From the NCBI GenBank assembly GCA_000507305.1, contig DF239250.1:164001-228000 (forward strand): a DNA stretch of 64,000 bases, read 5' to 3'. The position numbers and the translations under genes were made by a program. The DNA comes from Breviolum minutum Mf 1.05b.01. Its lineage: Eukaryota; Sar; Dinophyceae; Suessiales; Symbiodiniaceae. Position 1 is the first letter of the stretch. Each line of letters begins with the position of its first letter. The notes under the pieces are model-generated. The model was not told where the DNA came from and ran no database searches. It saw only the letters and a program-made list of their open reading frames with translations. Below, piece by piece: positions 33,407 to 44,790 of this stretch.

Positions 33407-33511
33407 CTACCCACCTGAAGTTGAACATAGCCCCTGAAACGTTACCTTCCCAAAAGGAAACTGGGTTCCAACCATCGTTTTTCAGGGGCTATGTTAAACT
33501 TCGGGAGTGTA
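33407..33511. mobile_element. Family B variant
   Basis: ACCTGAAGTTGAACATAGCCC and GGGCTATGTTAAACTTCGG arms. Confidence 0.85.
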
Positions 33512-33914
33512 GTAATCCAGCTCAGATGTCTGGAGGAACATCTTATCGTTCAAAAACTATCCCAAACACTTAATGTGCTTGTCCAATTAGCATCATGTCG
33601 ATATATAAATCAAATGATACCTGTCAATAAATCTAGATTAAAGATACTAGATACTATACAATGAGTGTCTGGGTCCTGGGTATTTCAAAACTATTTAGAT
33701 CAGTGAAAACTCGTTTTAAAAACAAAAAAAAACGTGATACTACGAACATCATCCGATGTCATCCTTGGCGTTTCGCAGCTTGGGAACTTCTTGGATGTTG
33801 CGGCTACTCTAGCTCCACGAAAGGCACACAGGATGACAAGGTGAGTGGGATGATGGTGGGATGACATGTTTTAGGATTTGAATTTTCAGAAGATCTTAGA
33901 TATTTTTTTAATGC

Positions 33915-34000
33915 CATAGGATCCATGGGACGATTGTATATTTACCTACATTTGGCCCAAATTTTTGGTAAATCTAGGTAAATATACGTACCGTTTGTAT
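33915..34000. mobile_element. Family F element
   Basis: CATAGGATCCATGGGACG with CCTACATTTGG and AATCTAGGTAAATATACG. Confidence 0.7.
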
Positions 34001-34017
34001 ATGTTATTTCCATCAAC

Positions 34018-34115
34018 CATTCAATGGGACCGAATCCCAACCGGCCCCCCTAGGGCTATTAGATAATTACTCAAGTCTAGGGCTCCATTCAGTGGGTCCG
34101 ACCGTTGGAGATTTC
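34018..34115. mobile_element. Family R inverted-repeat element
   Basis: CAATGGGACCGAATCCCAACC opposite TTCAGTGGGTCCGACCGTTGG. Shared with 37420-37515. Confidence 0.65.
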
Positions 34116-34699
34116 TGGGATTTTAATGATACGGTGCCCGAAGAATAACCAGACCTCTCCCGAAGTTTCATAGGATTGATGGTCGAAACATTCCATTCCC
34201 CAGACTAGGATTGTAGTTATAATCTCGGATTCTTAGGGCATACCTGGATCCTTAGGTGATGTGATCGAATCCTATGAAATGATCAATCGTTGGAAATGTT
34301 TTGCCCAAGTGCAATGCATGATGGATCATCATTCTGACGACCTGGTGCTTTCGGGGCTCTGACTACGACGAACACAGGACCTCAACTTGCTTTCGGGGCA
34401 TCCGAAAGTGAAAGGACACTGGACCGAAGAGTGGCACGTTGAAAACTGCGATTTCTTTTCCTGACAACCCGTTGAAGTGGAAAAAAAGGTGTTCGTTTGG
34501 AAACGGATGGGAAAGGTTTGGTTGAAACATGTTGCAAATACATTTGTCGCTGTAACTGGTGGAGATGTTGCAAATCTCCTACCCTCCGGTCATACTTTGT
34601 GAAAACTCGGAAACTGTATGGGGTTTCACCTCCTCATGCGACGGTATGTGGAGAACTTGAGAAGACAATTGCTCCATTGGATGGGATGTTTTTTTGATA

Positions 34700-35200
34700 G
34701 GATGTCTTTCCCGCGGAAATTTACACCTTTTTTGTTTGTTGTCAATGCTGGCATTTTGTTGAGCATGTGGGATATATGATATACATATACATGCATGCTG
34801 TCGATTGAAAAAAAACAGATGAAGCTCCTAAAAGATGAGTTGGAATCATCATGTTTCTATTCGCCTTGACGTGTCAAATATGCACCTTTTCTGGTGCAAG
34901 CTTTCTTGAATGGGCCCTTGGGGCTTCCATCGCATAGCTAGCAGCGAAGATATACCCCGTCAGGGGCCACATCCAAGTGGAACTCTTGAAAACAATCGGC
35001 TTTGCCCCCTGACAGATTGCTGGCAACATGCATCACATTTCTTGAAGCATCTGGAGAGCTGCTTTGCAAAAAACCATCAAGCTAAGACAAAGAGATGCGT
35101 ATATGGGTTTTTAAATAGCGCCTTGATGGAGAAAAAACATATATACTAGATTCAACGTACACACACAGATCATTCTGGTAATTACTGTACACTGACAAAT
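34700..35200. other. No supported gene
   Basis: Contains CA/AT-rich runs and scattered open frames with no convincing splice pair. Confidence 0.3.
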
Positions 35201-35371
35201 TCAACACCGAACCAAACACTCACCGCCGTTCAAGACAAAAATCATCCATGGTTGAATGGTCGAAACAGAGCCGTCTTGGTTTTGGACCCCCACAATTTTC
35301 CACAAGTTAACCTCCATGTGTTGAATGATCGTTGGCGCATAGTAAATATATGACACTGATACTACATGATC

Positions 35372-35478
35372 CGGTTGATGGAAGAAATTCTGCACCAGTT
35401 GCTGATAGGTAGTTTATCCCGTTGGTTACGAGGTTTTATACATTTGTGGTGATGCAGGATTTCTTTCATCGACAGCAT
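35372..35478. mobile_element. Family E element
   Basis: GGTTGATGGAAGAAATTCTGC and GCAGGATTTCTTTCATCGAC arms; core GAGGTTTTATACATT. Confidence 0.85.
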
Positions 35479-35826
35479 TTACAGGTGTAAATTGAGACTT
35501 CCAGAAGTATATTGTAAAAACTTCCACCCTTTCTTGTAAAAAACGGCTTCCTTTAGGTGCTCAGTTCTTTACCGGAAAAAAAAACATGACTGAAAAAACA
35601 ACGTTGAAATCAGTTTCCCACAATGAGGATCATTCCCATTTGGAGGATCACCATGTCCTGCTTTCATTGTGGATTCAAATCCTCCAATGGCTTAATTGTT
35701 CATTCAAAACAAAACATATGCTTTTTTAAAAAACTGCACTGCTACAGTGAAAATTCCAACATCAAAAAACTCGAAAGAAGTGTCCGACATTGCCTGTACC
35801 ATGAGATAACTTTTGAAGCTGTTTTT

Positions 35827-35930
35827 ATCCCTGAAACTAACATAGCACCTGAAAATGGATATGGTTGGAAGATGAGTTTCCTTTTGGGAAGGCCCATGTT
35901 CAGGGACTATGTCAGTTTCAGGGAGGGTAA
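35827..35930. mobile_element. Family B element
   Basis: ATCCCTGAAACTAACATAGC and CTATGTCAGTTTCAGGGAGG arms. One orientation stays open as a reading frame (for example KMSFLLGRPMFRDYVSFREG), as in the copy at 529-621. Confidence 0.85.
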
Positions 35931-36264
35931 ACAAATTGGTTTCTTTGAATTGCCTTGGAACTCGGAGCCAATCGTTTCATATCATCCCTATAGGTGCCAA
36001 ACACCCCTGAGCAAAAAACGGAACTAATATGGTGATCTGCTCCCACTCAAACAAATGCTGCATCCAACATATTTTATGTATATGCCTTCATGATATTAGC
36101 CTGAAGTCTCAAAGAAGCTGAGTGGATTCCATTTTGGTCAAAGATCCCTTTAAAAACATCCAGTCCAGGTATGTTAATATTCATGAAATATCATTGAAAC
36201 ATCCATACAACATATACAACAATTAAAATTGCCGTTGTGTATATAAAATATATAAATCTCAGGT

Positions 36265-36470
36265 TTGCTTGTTGTTTTCGTTCGCGGACCTGTCGGGGAA
36301 AACCGTTTAACGGAGGTTGCCTATCATCTTAGGCCACCGGAAACGGGTCAGGAGTGGACGCTGACACACGGAAAACGTGAAGTCCGCCGTGTGTGGATTT
36401 CTATTGCTTGTTTTTTTGAAAAACGACCGAAAACTGCGGCAAACATACAAAAGAAGGTCAATCATAATGC
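36265..36470 (+). CDS. Possible exon(s), product unknown
   Basis: After ATCTCAG on the plus strand, a 141-codon frame begins VVFVRGPVGENRLTEVAYH and continues charge-rich to about 36470. GT donors lie at GTGTGTGG and GTCAATC. The minus strand has a weaker hydrophobic frame here. No family is recognised. Confidence 0.4.
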
Positions 36471-36826
36471 GAAAAACTGTGTTTTTTTTTACCCAAATGT
36501 TTGCCAACCAAAAAATTGCCAAGATCCTAACGCCTGGCTCGGTATCCTATGCATAAGGCAAAGGTTTCATTCATGCATAAATAAAAAACACATGCTTGGA
36601 AGACAACTATCATCTTTGGGATGGCCATCTTTTGAGATCGTAATGTTGGTTCTGAGTGTAACCATGGTAGTTGATACACTGCATGGATAGGCTGAGAAAT
36701 GACGTCCTTTGTGGATCTTCAAGCTAAAACAAAGAAAGGATTGCTGTTGGTGACCTCGTCGTTGTTGGTCACATTCAAGAAGTTGGCTTCTGTCTTGCCT
36801 ACACTTGAACTGGCTGAAGATAGTCG

Positions 36827-37018
36827 TCACAGGAGTGAACATCTAATTTTAGGGAGTAAATCATGATTTGGTTTGATTCTTTCTAAACTTTGACGCAGTG
36901 GCGCCCTGCAATTTTCTTCAAATGGTCTTTTATCGGCTGCAGTCTCTTGCTGCCTGGATACCGGGCAAGATCGAACCTGGACCCTCTGCTCTCGTCTATT
37001 ATCACACTTCAAGTTCAA
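36827..37018 (-). CDS. Possible terminal exon, basic product
   Basis: The minus strand frame starts LKCDNRREQRVQVRSCPVSR and continues with many Arg, Glu and Lys residues to a stop at 36827. An overlapping minus frame, 36842-36567, is also open, so intron structure is likely and unresolved. Confidence 0.35.
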   Translation of the reverse strand: MNLKCDNRREQRVQVRSCPVSRQQETAADKRPFEENCRAPLRQSLERIKPNHDLLPKIRCSLL

Positions 37019-37254
37019 AGTGTCTGAGCTTGGGTCTGGATTCGACGGCCTGCCCAGTTTAAGTCACCCCCGGCAGGAGGTATCTCAACTTGCCAACATT
37101 CCGCGGGAATGGCAGTTGAGAAGCTAAGCATGGTCATTCATAGGCTCCTGGTGGTGGGGCGGTGCTATGCAGTGGTACCATTGAGTAAGGGTAAACCTTG
37201 AAGATGAGCGCTGCTCCACAGTTTTTGTGAGTGACTCACTCGCACAAACAGTCA

Positions 37255-37357
37255 AATGTAGGGTGGGTTAGTAAGTTGGTTTATCATCTATTTACGGGCC
37301 TTACAAGATACTTAGGGGATATACTCCATTCACTATGTACCATGGACATCCGAGTAC
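37255..37357. mobile_element. Family G element
   Basis: TAGTAAGTTGGTTTATC, TTACAAGATACTTAGGGG and CCATGGACATCCGAGTA as in the other G copies. Confidence 0.7.
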
Positions 37358-37419
37358 ACATCCTAGACTGCTCAGAATGCAGGTCAATAAATATCATTGT
37401 TCTGTATCCTATACATCCA

Positions 37420-37515
37420 TCAAAAATTGAATGGGACCTTACCAACGGACCCCTAAGTAAGTTGCTAGAGCCAATAGATACCCAGGTTTAGGGGTCCGTT
37501 CAGTGGGTCCTGTTG
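37420..37515. mobile_element. Family R element
   Basis: GAATGGGACCTTACCAACGG opposite CCGTTCAGTGGGTCC; CTAGAGCCAATAGATACC core. Confidence 0.65.
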
Positions 37516-37853
37516 GAGATTTCTTGGAATACAGTATATGGTTCCCTGGGTAAATATCAGAATTCCCGAGTGCCCCTTAAAATCTCAGGTCGGCCATCAG
37601 CATCTCGATTGCCTACACCCTGAAAGCTATATAATTTACAGATTCCAGGGGTCCAGTTGCGGCTTCCAAATGAGCGGTGTGCAAAACACTGGTGACATTC
37701 GGTTACACTGACTGAATCATACGGATCCTTATACTGGCTTCATATGCTCTCTTTGTAGTAGATTGGGTAGCTTAACCCTGCAATCCCCCCTACACACACA
37801 CACTAAAGACAATTATAATATGGGTCACTGCCACTGCCCATTTTTTTTCGGAG

Positions 37854-37952
37854 CGTACCCCCTGGAAGTCCAACCACCATTTTTTTAGTAGGGGTTTATC
37901 ATCTTCCAAAAGGAACCACCATTTCTTTACTGGTGGTTGACTTCCAGGGTAC
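37854..37952. mobile_element. Family O-related inverted repeat
   Basis: TACCCCCTGGAAGTCCAACCA and TGGTTGACTTCCAGGGTACC arms. Confidence 0.8.
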
Positions 37953-38366
37953 CTACACAATCCTACACATTTAGAATAAGCAACTTAGCTGTTCGGCCTG
38001 CGATGACATGCCAAACATGAGGGAAACAGCCAAGGCCTTTGGATTGGAGTTGAGTTGGCTCAGATTTTTTTCCCGAAATCCGTGCTAAAAAAAAAACACG
38101 GAAAAAAACTGCCCATGTTTCAAACAAACCTCAAAACAACTCTATAAACAGATTATGATGTTATATGATTTTATGATATTTTCTGACACTCCCTGCCTTT
38201 GTTCAAGGGGTTTACCCCACGGTGACCCAGCTTTAAAAAAAAATAACCATGTCCTCGGCCTCTGTTTTAGAGATCTCGATGGTGCGGCCATACCTTTTAT
38301 CGGGTCAAATCGTGCCTTTGGGGGAGGGGATTTTCCTACCCCTTTTTTGAACTCTTTAATGGTTAC

Positions 38367-38463
38367 ACTCCGGTAATCTAACCAATGGAAAATGGACCCT
38401 TGAAGATGTATCTCCTATTAAAAGTGGTGGTTTTGCATTGCTATGTTAGTTTACCAGAGGGTA
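38367..38463. mobile_element. Family B2 element
   Basis: CTCCGGTAATCTAACCAATGG and ATTGCTATGTTAGTTTACCAG arms. Confidence 0.8.
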
Positions 38464-39077
38464 ACTGTTGGTTTGGGGCTCGTTGGTTTGAATTCCTAGG
38501 ATGCCATTGTGAAAGGGACTATTATTTGGGGGTACCATGATCAAATTCCAAACCAACAACCGAAACCAACAACTAACCATTAGCTGACTTTTTAAGCTGA
38601 AAGAAAACGATCAACCATTGCGGTTGAGTTCTGCATTGATCTACATACCTGGATCTTCCGAATTTGGGGTGCCAAATAGATGATAAACACCATCCCTGAG
38701 GGTTCAAACAGCACCCGAACTGGCAGATGCTGGTAAAGAATATGTGTCTGTTTGTGTGGATCTATGCATACACACACTAAATTAAATTAGGATGTTGTCT
38801 CAACATGAAAGACTGCCGCAAAAAAGTTGTAGGACATGATGAACTCTTTAATCTATAGAAGGAAACTCATGTATCTTAGGAGCCCTAGTTTTGAGCACCC
38901 ACATATCATGCAAATCTACACCCGCCATCACCATCACTATCCCCTAGGTAGGGTTGAACATTGTATAACCCTAGACATCCAGTCATACTTTGTCAGGATC
39001 GGTGTTTGAACCGTAAAAAAAAACATCTCCTGAGCTTTGGCGGTTCAAAGGTGTTCCCTAAATCACACCAACCTCAC

Positions 39078-39106
39078 CTGGAAAACCCTGCGGGGCAACC
39101 TCGATC
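39078..39106 (-). CDS. Possible 29-nt micro-exon
   Basis: The minus strand has T9 tract, acceptor CCATGAG|GA, 29 nt, then CCAG|GTGAGG. Signals are good but it is too short to judge by composition. Confidence 0.25.
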
Positions 39107-39252
39107 CTCATGGACCAAAAACTCAAAAAAAAACATGGATCGGTTGGTCTGAATCCAAATTCTTTGTCCCTGGCAGGGGTCGGATATATTGGCAAAACTG
39201 ATCTGACTTTGGGGAATGCCTATGAAGGCTTTTGATTCAAATCTAAAATAAT

Positions 39253-39352
39253 ATCTAGTTGGTGGTTTCGACCCATCTGAAAAATATTAGTCAAATTGGG
39301 AATCTTCCCCAAATAGGGATGAAAATAAAACATATTTGAAACCACCACCTAG
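39253..39352. mobile_element. Family A element
   Basis: CTAGTTGGTGGTTTCGACC and TTTGAAACCACCACCTAG, core GGGAATCTTCCCCAAATAGG. Confidence 0.95.
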
Positions 39353-39539
39353 TATATATATATATATATTATAACACATCGAATCTGATTCTGACAATCC
39401 GGGATTGATGATCATCAATTTCCTTACCCTTAGTACAATCACAATCCCTCCAGATATGGCTATCATAAAAGTGACACCCACTTCCGGAGACCTAATATCT
39501 GGTCAATTTCATATAAATCCTTAAAAATCCTTAACCTGA

Positions 39540-39630
39540 ATGGCCGACGTAATTCTGGGTCTAGGATTCCCTTCCAAAAATCCCATTTTAGCAGGTGCGA
39601 ACTTGCGAACGGTGAGTTTCAGGGAGGGTA
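39540..39630. mobile_element. Family B right half
   Basis: CCTTCCAAAAATCCCATTTTAG, GGTGCGAAC and GTTTCAGGGAGGGTA without a clear left arm; a family A copy abuts it. Confidence 0.55.
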
Positions 39631-39740
39631 ACTAGTTGGTGGTTTCAACCCCCTTTGAAAAATATTAGTAGTCAAATTGGGAAATCTTACCCCAATTTTC
39701 GGGGTGAAAATAACAAATATTTGAGTTGCCACCGCCCAGG
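39631..39740. mobile_element. Family A element abutting family B
   Basis: CTAGTTGGTGGTTTCAACC, core GGGAAATCTTACCCC, right arm degraded to TTGCCACCGCCCAGG. Confidence 0.8.
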
Positions 39741-39742
39741 TA

Positions 39743-39837
39743 ATGGAGGCGGTGAAAGTGGTTCGGTTGTGTAAAGTCAGCAGCATGGCGCACAAGTCCA
39801 AGACGGGATAAAGTCCCACATTGTGAGGCACCCGATC
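39743..39837 (-). CDS. Internal exon, product unknown
   Basis: The minus strand has acceptor GATCGCCAG|GA, then DRVPHNVGLYPVLDLCAMLL and TLHNRTTFTASITW, ending where the family A element starts (GCGGTGGC). The element edge would supply a GC or GT donor. No family is recognised. Confidence 0.45.
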
Positions 39838-40055
39838 CTGGCGATCGGAGATCGATCAGATCGGCGATTCGTCACTTGTGGATCCAGCAAAGGACAACGA
39901 GGGGAATATGGATGTTTGGAAGGCTATACTTATGTACTTTTGTCCTACACATATATTAAAGTATACTCCGCATGATATACAATGATGAATATATATATAC
40001 AACCAACACTTGTAAGATATAGATACACTAACTTTCAGATTTTCAGAATATATGT

Positions 40056-40074
40056 ATATATATATATATATATC
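40056..40074. repeat. (TA)n microsatellite
   Basis: TATATATATATATATATC run. Confidence 0.85.
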
Positions 40075-40404
40075 TTAAAGTAGAAATGTATTTCATCCCC
40101 AGATCTTCCATTTTACCTTTGTCACATACCGGGGGACGTGCCGGGGTCATGTTACCTACTCCCTGCCCTAGGTCAGATAGAGCCGGGCAAACAGCAACCG
40201 GCATGTTCGGTATAAACATCGGCCTATTTAAACCCTTGTTTCTCATTGGTTGGTAACTTGTCATGGATCTATTCGACACCAGAAAACATCCTAAATTCAC
40301 AGTGAATTCACAGCACAAAAATGGATTCAATGCATGGTATGAAGATGTTTTCATCCATGATTCCTCCATTCCAGTCCCCACGCACTTTGAAGGTTTCATC
40401 TTGA

Positions 40405-40490
40405 TCTAGTCAGTGGTTTCAACTCATTTGAAAAATAGGATCATTTCCGCAAGTAGGGGTAAAATAAAAAAAACTGTGAAAACCAGCAGC
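40405..40490. mobile_element. Family A element (diverged)
   Basis: CTAGTCAGTGGTTTCAACTC, core ATCATTTCCGCAAGTAGG, right arm GAAAACCAGCAGCTA; TTGAT on both flanks. Confidence 0.7.
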
Positions 40491-40645
40491 TATTGATATG
40501 ATGTTCTAAGGTTGTGATCTTCCAAATTGGCCTTATCTAAGGCAAGCTTTTTAACAGAATAGTTGAGGAATAGCTGACATATCTGTGTGGTGCAGTGCAC
40601 CAGGGTTTTCTGGAATCATTACTAGCACTGTGCTGCCACCACCGC

Positions 40646-40646
<1 letters not shown>

Positions 40647-40730
<84 letters not shown>

Positions 40731-41099
40731 NNNNNNNNNNNNNNNNNNNNNNNNNNNNNNNNNNNNNNNNNNNNNNNNNNNNNNNNNNNNNNNNNNNNNN
40801 NNNNNNNNNNNNNNNNNNNNNNNNNNNNNNNNNNNNNNNNNNNNNNNNNNNNNNNNNNNNNNNNNNNNNNNNNNNNNNNNNNNNNNNNNNNNNNNNNNNN
40901 NNNNNNNNNNNNNNNNNNNNNNNNNNNNNNNNNNNNNNNNNNNNNNNNNNNNNNNNNNNNNNNNNNNNNNNNNNNNNNNNNNNNNNNNNNNNNNNNNNNN
41001 NNNNNNNNNNNNNNNNNNNNNNNNNNNNNNNNNNNNNNNNNNNNNNNNNNNNNNNNNNNNNNNNNNNNNNNNNNNNNNNNNNNNNNNNNNNNNNNNNNN

Positions 41100-41134
<35 letters not shown>

Positions 41135-41135
41135 G

Positions 41136-41189
<54 letters not shown>
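40647..41189. repeat. (ATC)n/(GTC ATC)n microsatellite spanning an assembly gap
   Basis: ATC units, then a GTC/ATC block, the 369-N gap at 40731-41099, then about 29 more ATC units with one GCA interruption. Real length is unknown. Confidence 0.95.
40731..41099. other. Assembly gap (369 N)
   Basis: Run of N within the trinucleotide repeat; translated frames across it are meaningless. Confidence 1.
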
Positions 41190-41191
<2 letters not shown>

Positions 41192-41414
41192 GCACTGCGA
41201 GGGATAATTCCAGGGAGAAATCGCAAGTCTACCCACAATCCTTGCAATATATAGCTCAACCTCATCATAATCATCTCCCGCTAAAGCGGTCACAACACCT
41301 GTAGTACCATGTATACAACCATGCATCTGGCTAACTTACAACATTTCATCAAACTTCAAAAAAAAATAACACGACTGTTTCATACCCAGTCGCATTCCCC
41401 AACCAAGAGTTAAC

Positions 41415-41590
41415 TTTTCAAGCATTCAAAAAAGACACGTGGAAACTGGAAACCCAGACGACATCCACACCTCCACACGCACCGGAAGACTGTCTCGGAG
41501 CTTCCCATCGATGTAGATCTGACCCAAAACGGACTCTTTTTGCACGAAGAAGTCCCAGATACTTGGGACGTCGTGGTTGGAAGTTCATAG
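41415..41590 (-). CDS. Possible exon, product unknown
   Basis: All three minus frames are open. The best reads DVPSIWDFFVQKESVLGQIY and continues DGKLRDSLPVRVEVW to a TGA near 41430. The strand-like alternation VRVEVW suggests a beta structure. Frame and splice ends are not fixed. Confidence 0.35.
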
Positions 41591-41776
41591 AACAACGGTG
41601 ACTGCTTGGAGAATCATCCCATCTAGATTTGGTAGTTAATAAACATGGTGAGTAAGTCTCCTAAGTGAGGTTGTTGTGGGACCCCTTCCAACTTGCTTAA
41701 ATGGCCTGTAAATGGCGGGCTACTATATGAGTACTTACTAACTGAGGATGATCCTCCCATTTGTGTCCTCAAAAAA

Positions 41777-41798
41777 GAACACACACACACACACATAC
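41777..41798. repeat. (CA)n microsatellite
   Basis: ACACACACACACACACAC tract. Confidence 0.9.
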
Positions 41799-42195
41799 AG
41801 CGTGGCGTCGACCAAGTTTCACCGCTAAAGACAGTTTAAGCAAAGCCATGAAAGATCATCCCACTTCCTGTTTTGTTTGGTCCTTTTTGGTAACTTTCTC
41901 AAGGGCCTAAGTCGCGATTAAACGTTGGTAGGTTGGCAATATGATTTGATGAGAGCCCATGATAGCCACCACAACTTGGATAATACAATCCCCTGAAGTA
42001 AGACCCGAGCCAGTCAAAAAACGTTTAGACCCAACAAAATCTGAGAAAACCCATCCTTTTGTTGTGTTGACTTCAATGACTTGCCATTAAGAAAAGAACA
42101 ACACAAATCTGGCTGTCCAGCACAACAAAAAAACACAAAACCTAACTTTTTGGGCCACCGCCATGTGTTTTTGTTTGGAATCTTGGTTTAAACCC

Positions 42196-42290
42196 CTCCT
42201 GGGAACTAACAAACACCGTCCCGTTTGGCACTGTTGAAGATGATGATTTTCCCTTTTTTTAAGGTGGGATATTGGACTCGTTTTCTGGAG
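42196..42290. mobile_element. Family D element (diverged)
   Basis: CCCTCCTGGGAACTAACAAAC and the core GATTTTCCCTTTTTTTAAGGTGGGATAT match 16977-17070. Confidence 0.6.
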
Positions 42291-42524
42291 GCTGTGGCTT
42301 TGAAGACCTAATTTTTTTGGCCTACCAAAATTTTATCGAGCCCCTACGATCGTTATCAATAGAGTTATAAGTTATAACCCCTATCACCTATCAAAATAGC
42401 CTTATATATCAAATGGGTTTCCCTGGGCTTATTTTCACCCCTTTAAGTGGAGGGTATGAAAACCATCATCTCTTGCAGCGTTTGGAATTTTCGACGTTTT
42501 TTTTATTAGGAAAAACCGTGTTAC

Positions 42525-42591
42525 CATGGAGTCCAATGGAGATCCATGCCTCAAAGGCCATCGGCTTCACCAACAAACCCACACGGCAACC
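42525..42591 (-). CDS. 67-nt internal exon, product unknown
   Basis: The minus strand has T8 tract and acceptor CTCTTCGCAG|GG, then GCRVGLLVKPMAFEAWISIG in an open frame, then donor CCATG|GTAACA. Both splice signals are canonical. Confidence 0.5.
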
Positions 42592-42658
42592 CTGCGAAGA
42601 GGTGGCAATTTTCGAGAAAAAAAACATGTAAACATATATGTAAACATACCAGGAAAAA

Positions 42659-42676
42659 AAACACACACACACACAA
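42659..42676. repeat. (CA)n microsatellite
   Basis: ACACACACACACACACA tract. Confidence 0.9.
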
Positions 42677-43241
42677 CTCACAACAAACTAAAAAAAATAC
42701 AATAAACAACATGAAACCAACAGTTTTTGTTTGATGAACACATGAAATATCATTGATTACTGTCTAGCATTTTGTTGGGTGGTGGTGTTCAAGAAGGACT
42801 TTGTGTTTAACAATCTGCAAGTTCTTGGAAGGTAGAACAGCAAATAATGATGAACTATTTAGTTCCCCACAATAGTTTGATAAACAACACCTCTTGAATG
42901 CTTGGTCTATATGTAAGTATATATGTATATATAATGTGTGTATGGTAAATCTATCATCTCAACTCATGAACCATTAAAACTAAACCAACTAAACTATTTT
43001 CAATCGCTGAAGGTTAGGTTCAAACTCTCAAGTTTCTCAAGTTCCAGTGGTGAGCCACTTGAAGCCGGAAATCGGAATGTGGAAGATCCATCCATGCATA
43101 CTTAGCATCTATATTTACTCAAGTACAGTATCCTATAATTACCTAATATTTCATTCTAGAAGGTCCTATAATTTTACAAGGTCCTGTATGTCCTTTGCCT
43201 AAATGATGCCATACAACCATGACAAATCACCATCAAATCAC

Positions 43242-43319
43242 CTGCGATGTGCTTTCATGGAATGCCACACCCCGCTGCGATTCTCGGGACGGGAGCGCCA
43301 GCTAGTATCAGCTAGTGGC
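43242..43319 (-). CDS. Internal exon, product unknown
   Basis: The minus strand has acceptor CATGACTAG|GC, a 78-nt exon containing SWRSRPENRSGVWHSMKAHR, then donor CGCAG|GTGATT. It is GC-rich relative to its surroundings. Confidence 0.45.
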
Positions 43320-43497
43320 CTAGTCATGGTAAACCTTAAGTCGTTTAGTGCTCGACATATCTGAAAATTTCAAACTCAAAGGGGCGTCTCATACGGGTTT
43401 TCCCACGAGATTCCAATTTCGGTCTAAAAAACATATATATTTGGTCTATTTTGGTCTGCCTTTTTAACCACAGATCAACGTTACAACATTCACTCCT

Positions 43498-43689
43498 TCA
43501 CATCCCATTTGTTGGGCCTCCTTCAAAGCTGCTGCAGACAAACGTTTGCCTTGAGAAGCCTCGAAAAAATCCCCGCGTTTTTGGTGGGAACGGGGCGTGA
43601 CCCATGAAATCCTTCAACCCTACAAGACAAATGTCAATTATGGGATTGAAGCATAAGTGATTCCACCCTTTTTGGGGCTGGGTCGACAC
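43498..43689 (-). CDS. Possible exon, product unknown
   Basis: The minus strand frame contains CFNPIIDICLVGLKDFMGH and PFPPKTRGFFRGFSRQTF and ends at a stop near 43498. No splice-joined partner was found. Confidence 0.3.
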   Translation of the reverse strand: MSTQPQKGWNHLCFNPIIDICLVGLKDFMGHAPFPPKTRGFFRGFSRQTFVCSSFEGGPTNGM

Positions 43690-44253
43690 TTATGAAATCT
43701 TGGTGAATTAGTTGGAGATTTCCCTGCCTCCCCAAACAAGTAGAAGTTAGAGTTCACTTCGAGCTTCGAGTTTGGTGCCCCAAATGGCGAGGCTCGTAGA
43801 AATGAATCCCCTGAACTTGTTGCAGAAGTAGAACTTCAATCCGAATCCAAACTGCGTTTATACAACAAACACGTATCTATGTATCCAGTCAAACAAAACC
43901 ATTGCAATCTGGAAAACCATGAAATAAAAGAAACTCCTTCTTGCAAACCACAGCTGAGGCAACATGACCCAACATAACAATAACTTTCAGGGATAGAGTA
44001 TATGAAAATTCACCTGTAAGTCTAAAACATTCACAGTTTGAAAAACATACATACTTCATATAGATACAATATGTCCATAGTGGTTTTGTATTTTTTAATG
44101 TAAACATATCTTATCTTCGAATAGATTCATATACGTACTGTTGAAAAAAAACATCACTCAAATGAAGAAGTTCCAGGGTTTTCAGAATGATTCCTGTTGG
44201 TTGTGTTTAGTGCTCGGCCCGAAAACAGTTGCTCATTTGCTTGTCGAACCCTC

Positions 44254-44360
44254 ATCTAGGTGGTGGTTGAACCAATCCATTTGAGAAATATGCTCGTCAA
44301 ATTGTTCATCATTTGCCCAAATTTAGGGTGAAAACAAAAACAATCTGAAACCATAACCGG
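44254..44360. mobile_element. Family A element (diverged)
   Basis: CTAGGTGGTGGTTGAACC, core GTCAAATTGTTCATCATTTG, right arm TCTGAAACCATAACCGG. Confidence 0.7.
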
Positions 44361-44365
44361 TACCA

Positions 44366-44458
44366 GCAGCTTCCAAGGGGTGCCAATTAAACCCTAAGGG
44401 ATGGTGGATTGACACCCTTTAGGAACCATTTGGCACCCTTTGGAAGGTCTAGGTATAG
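44366..44458. mobile_element. Family K element, copy 1
   Basis: CTTCCAAGGGGTGCCAATTA and TGGCACCCTTTGGAAGGTCTA arms. Nearly identical to 48272-48367. Confidence 0.9.
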
Positions 44459-44538
44459 TAATGTGTTTTGGAAGTCGCAGCCATTTTTTGGAACCTCAAC
44501 TTCTATGACCCAAAGGTCACGTCACCCGTTTCGTTCAC

Positions 44539-44594
44539 CATGCGAAAAAATCCGGTGCAAGCTTCGCCTCACGGTTGTTCACACTCAAGCACAC
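44539..44594 (-). CDS. 56-nt internal exon, product unknown
   Basis: The minus strand has a C-rich tract and acceptor CCCCAG|GTG, then VCLSVNNREAKLAPDFFA, then donor GCATG|GTGAAC. The opposite strand also has an open frame over this stretch. Confidence 0.4.
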
Positions 44595-44659
44595 CTGGGG
44601 GGGGTTGGAAATGCTCGTGTCCAGGTAGTGTGACAACCTTTTTTCTGATGAAATATACT

Positions 44660-44790
44660 AGGGTTTCAATGGAAGTTAGTAACGATCGTTAGTAGGTTGG
44701 TTTAGTTCACCTATTTGCGGGAGGTATCCAAGCTACTTATATTAGGGGTTATATAGAATCCATGTACTAAGTACCATCTGGACATCGTAG
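44660..44790. mobile_element. Family G element
   Basis: CTAGGGTTTCAATGGAAG, GTAACGATCGTTAGTAGG core, CATGTACTAAGTACCATCTGGACATC. Confidence 0.85.

Noticed and set aside
35670-35695. GGATTCAAATCC as a tRNA T-loop
   Set aside because: Flanking bases do not pair and no cloverleaf can be drawn.
36940-37000. tRNA-like GGTTCGATC on the minus strand
   Set aside because: The five bases on either side do not form a T stem and no D arm or anticodon arm is placed correctly.
40551-41304. Long open frames (180-240 codons) across 40.55-41.3 kb on both strands
   Set aside because: They consist of poly-S, poly-I, poly-H, poly-D and poly-M from a trinucleotide repeat plus an N gap; not genes.
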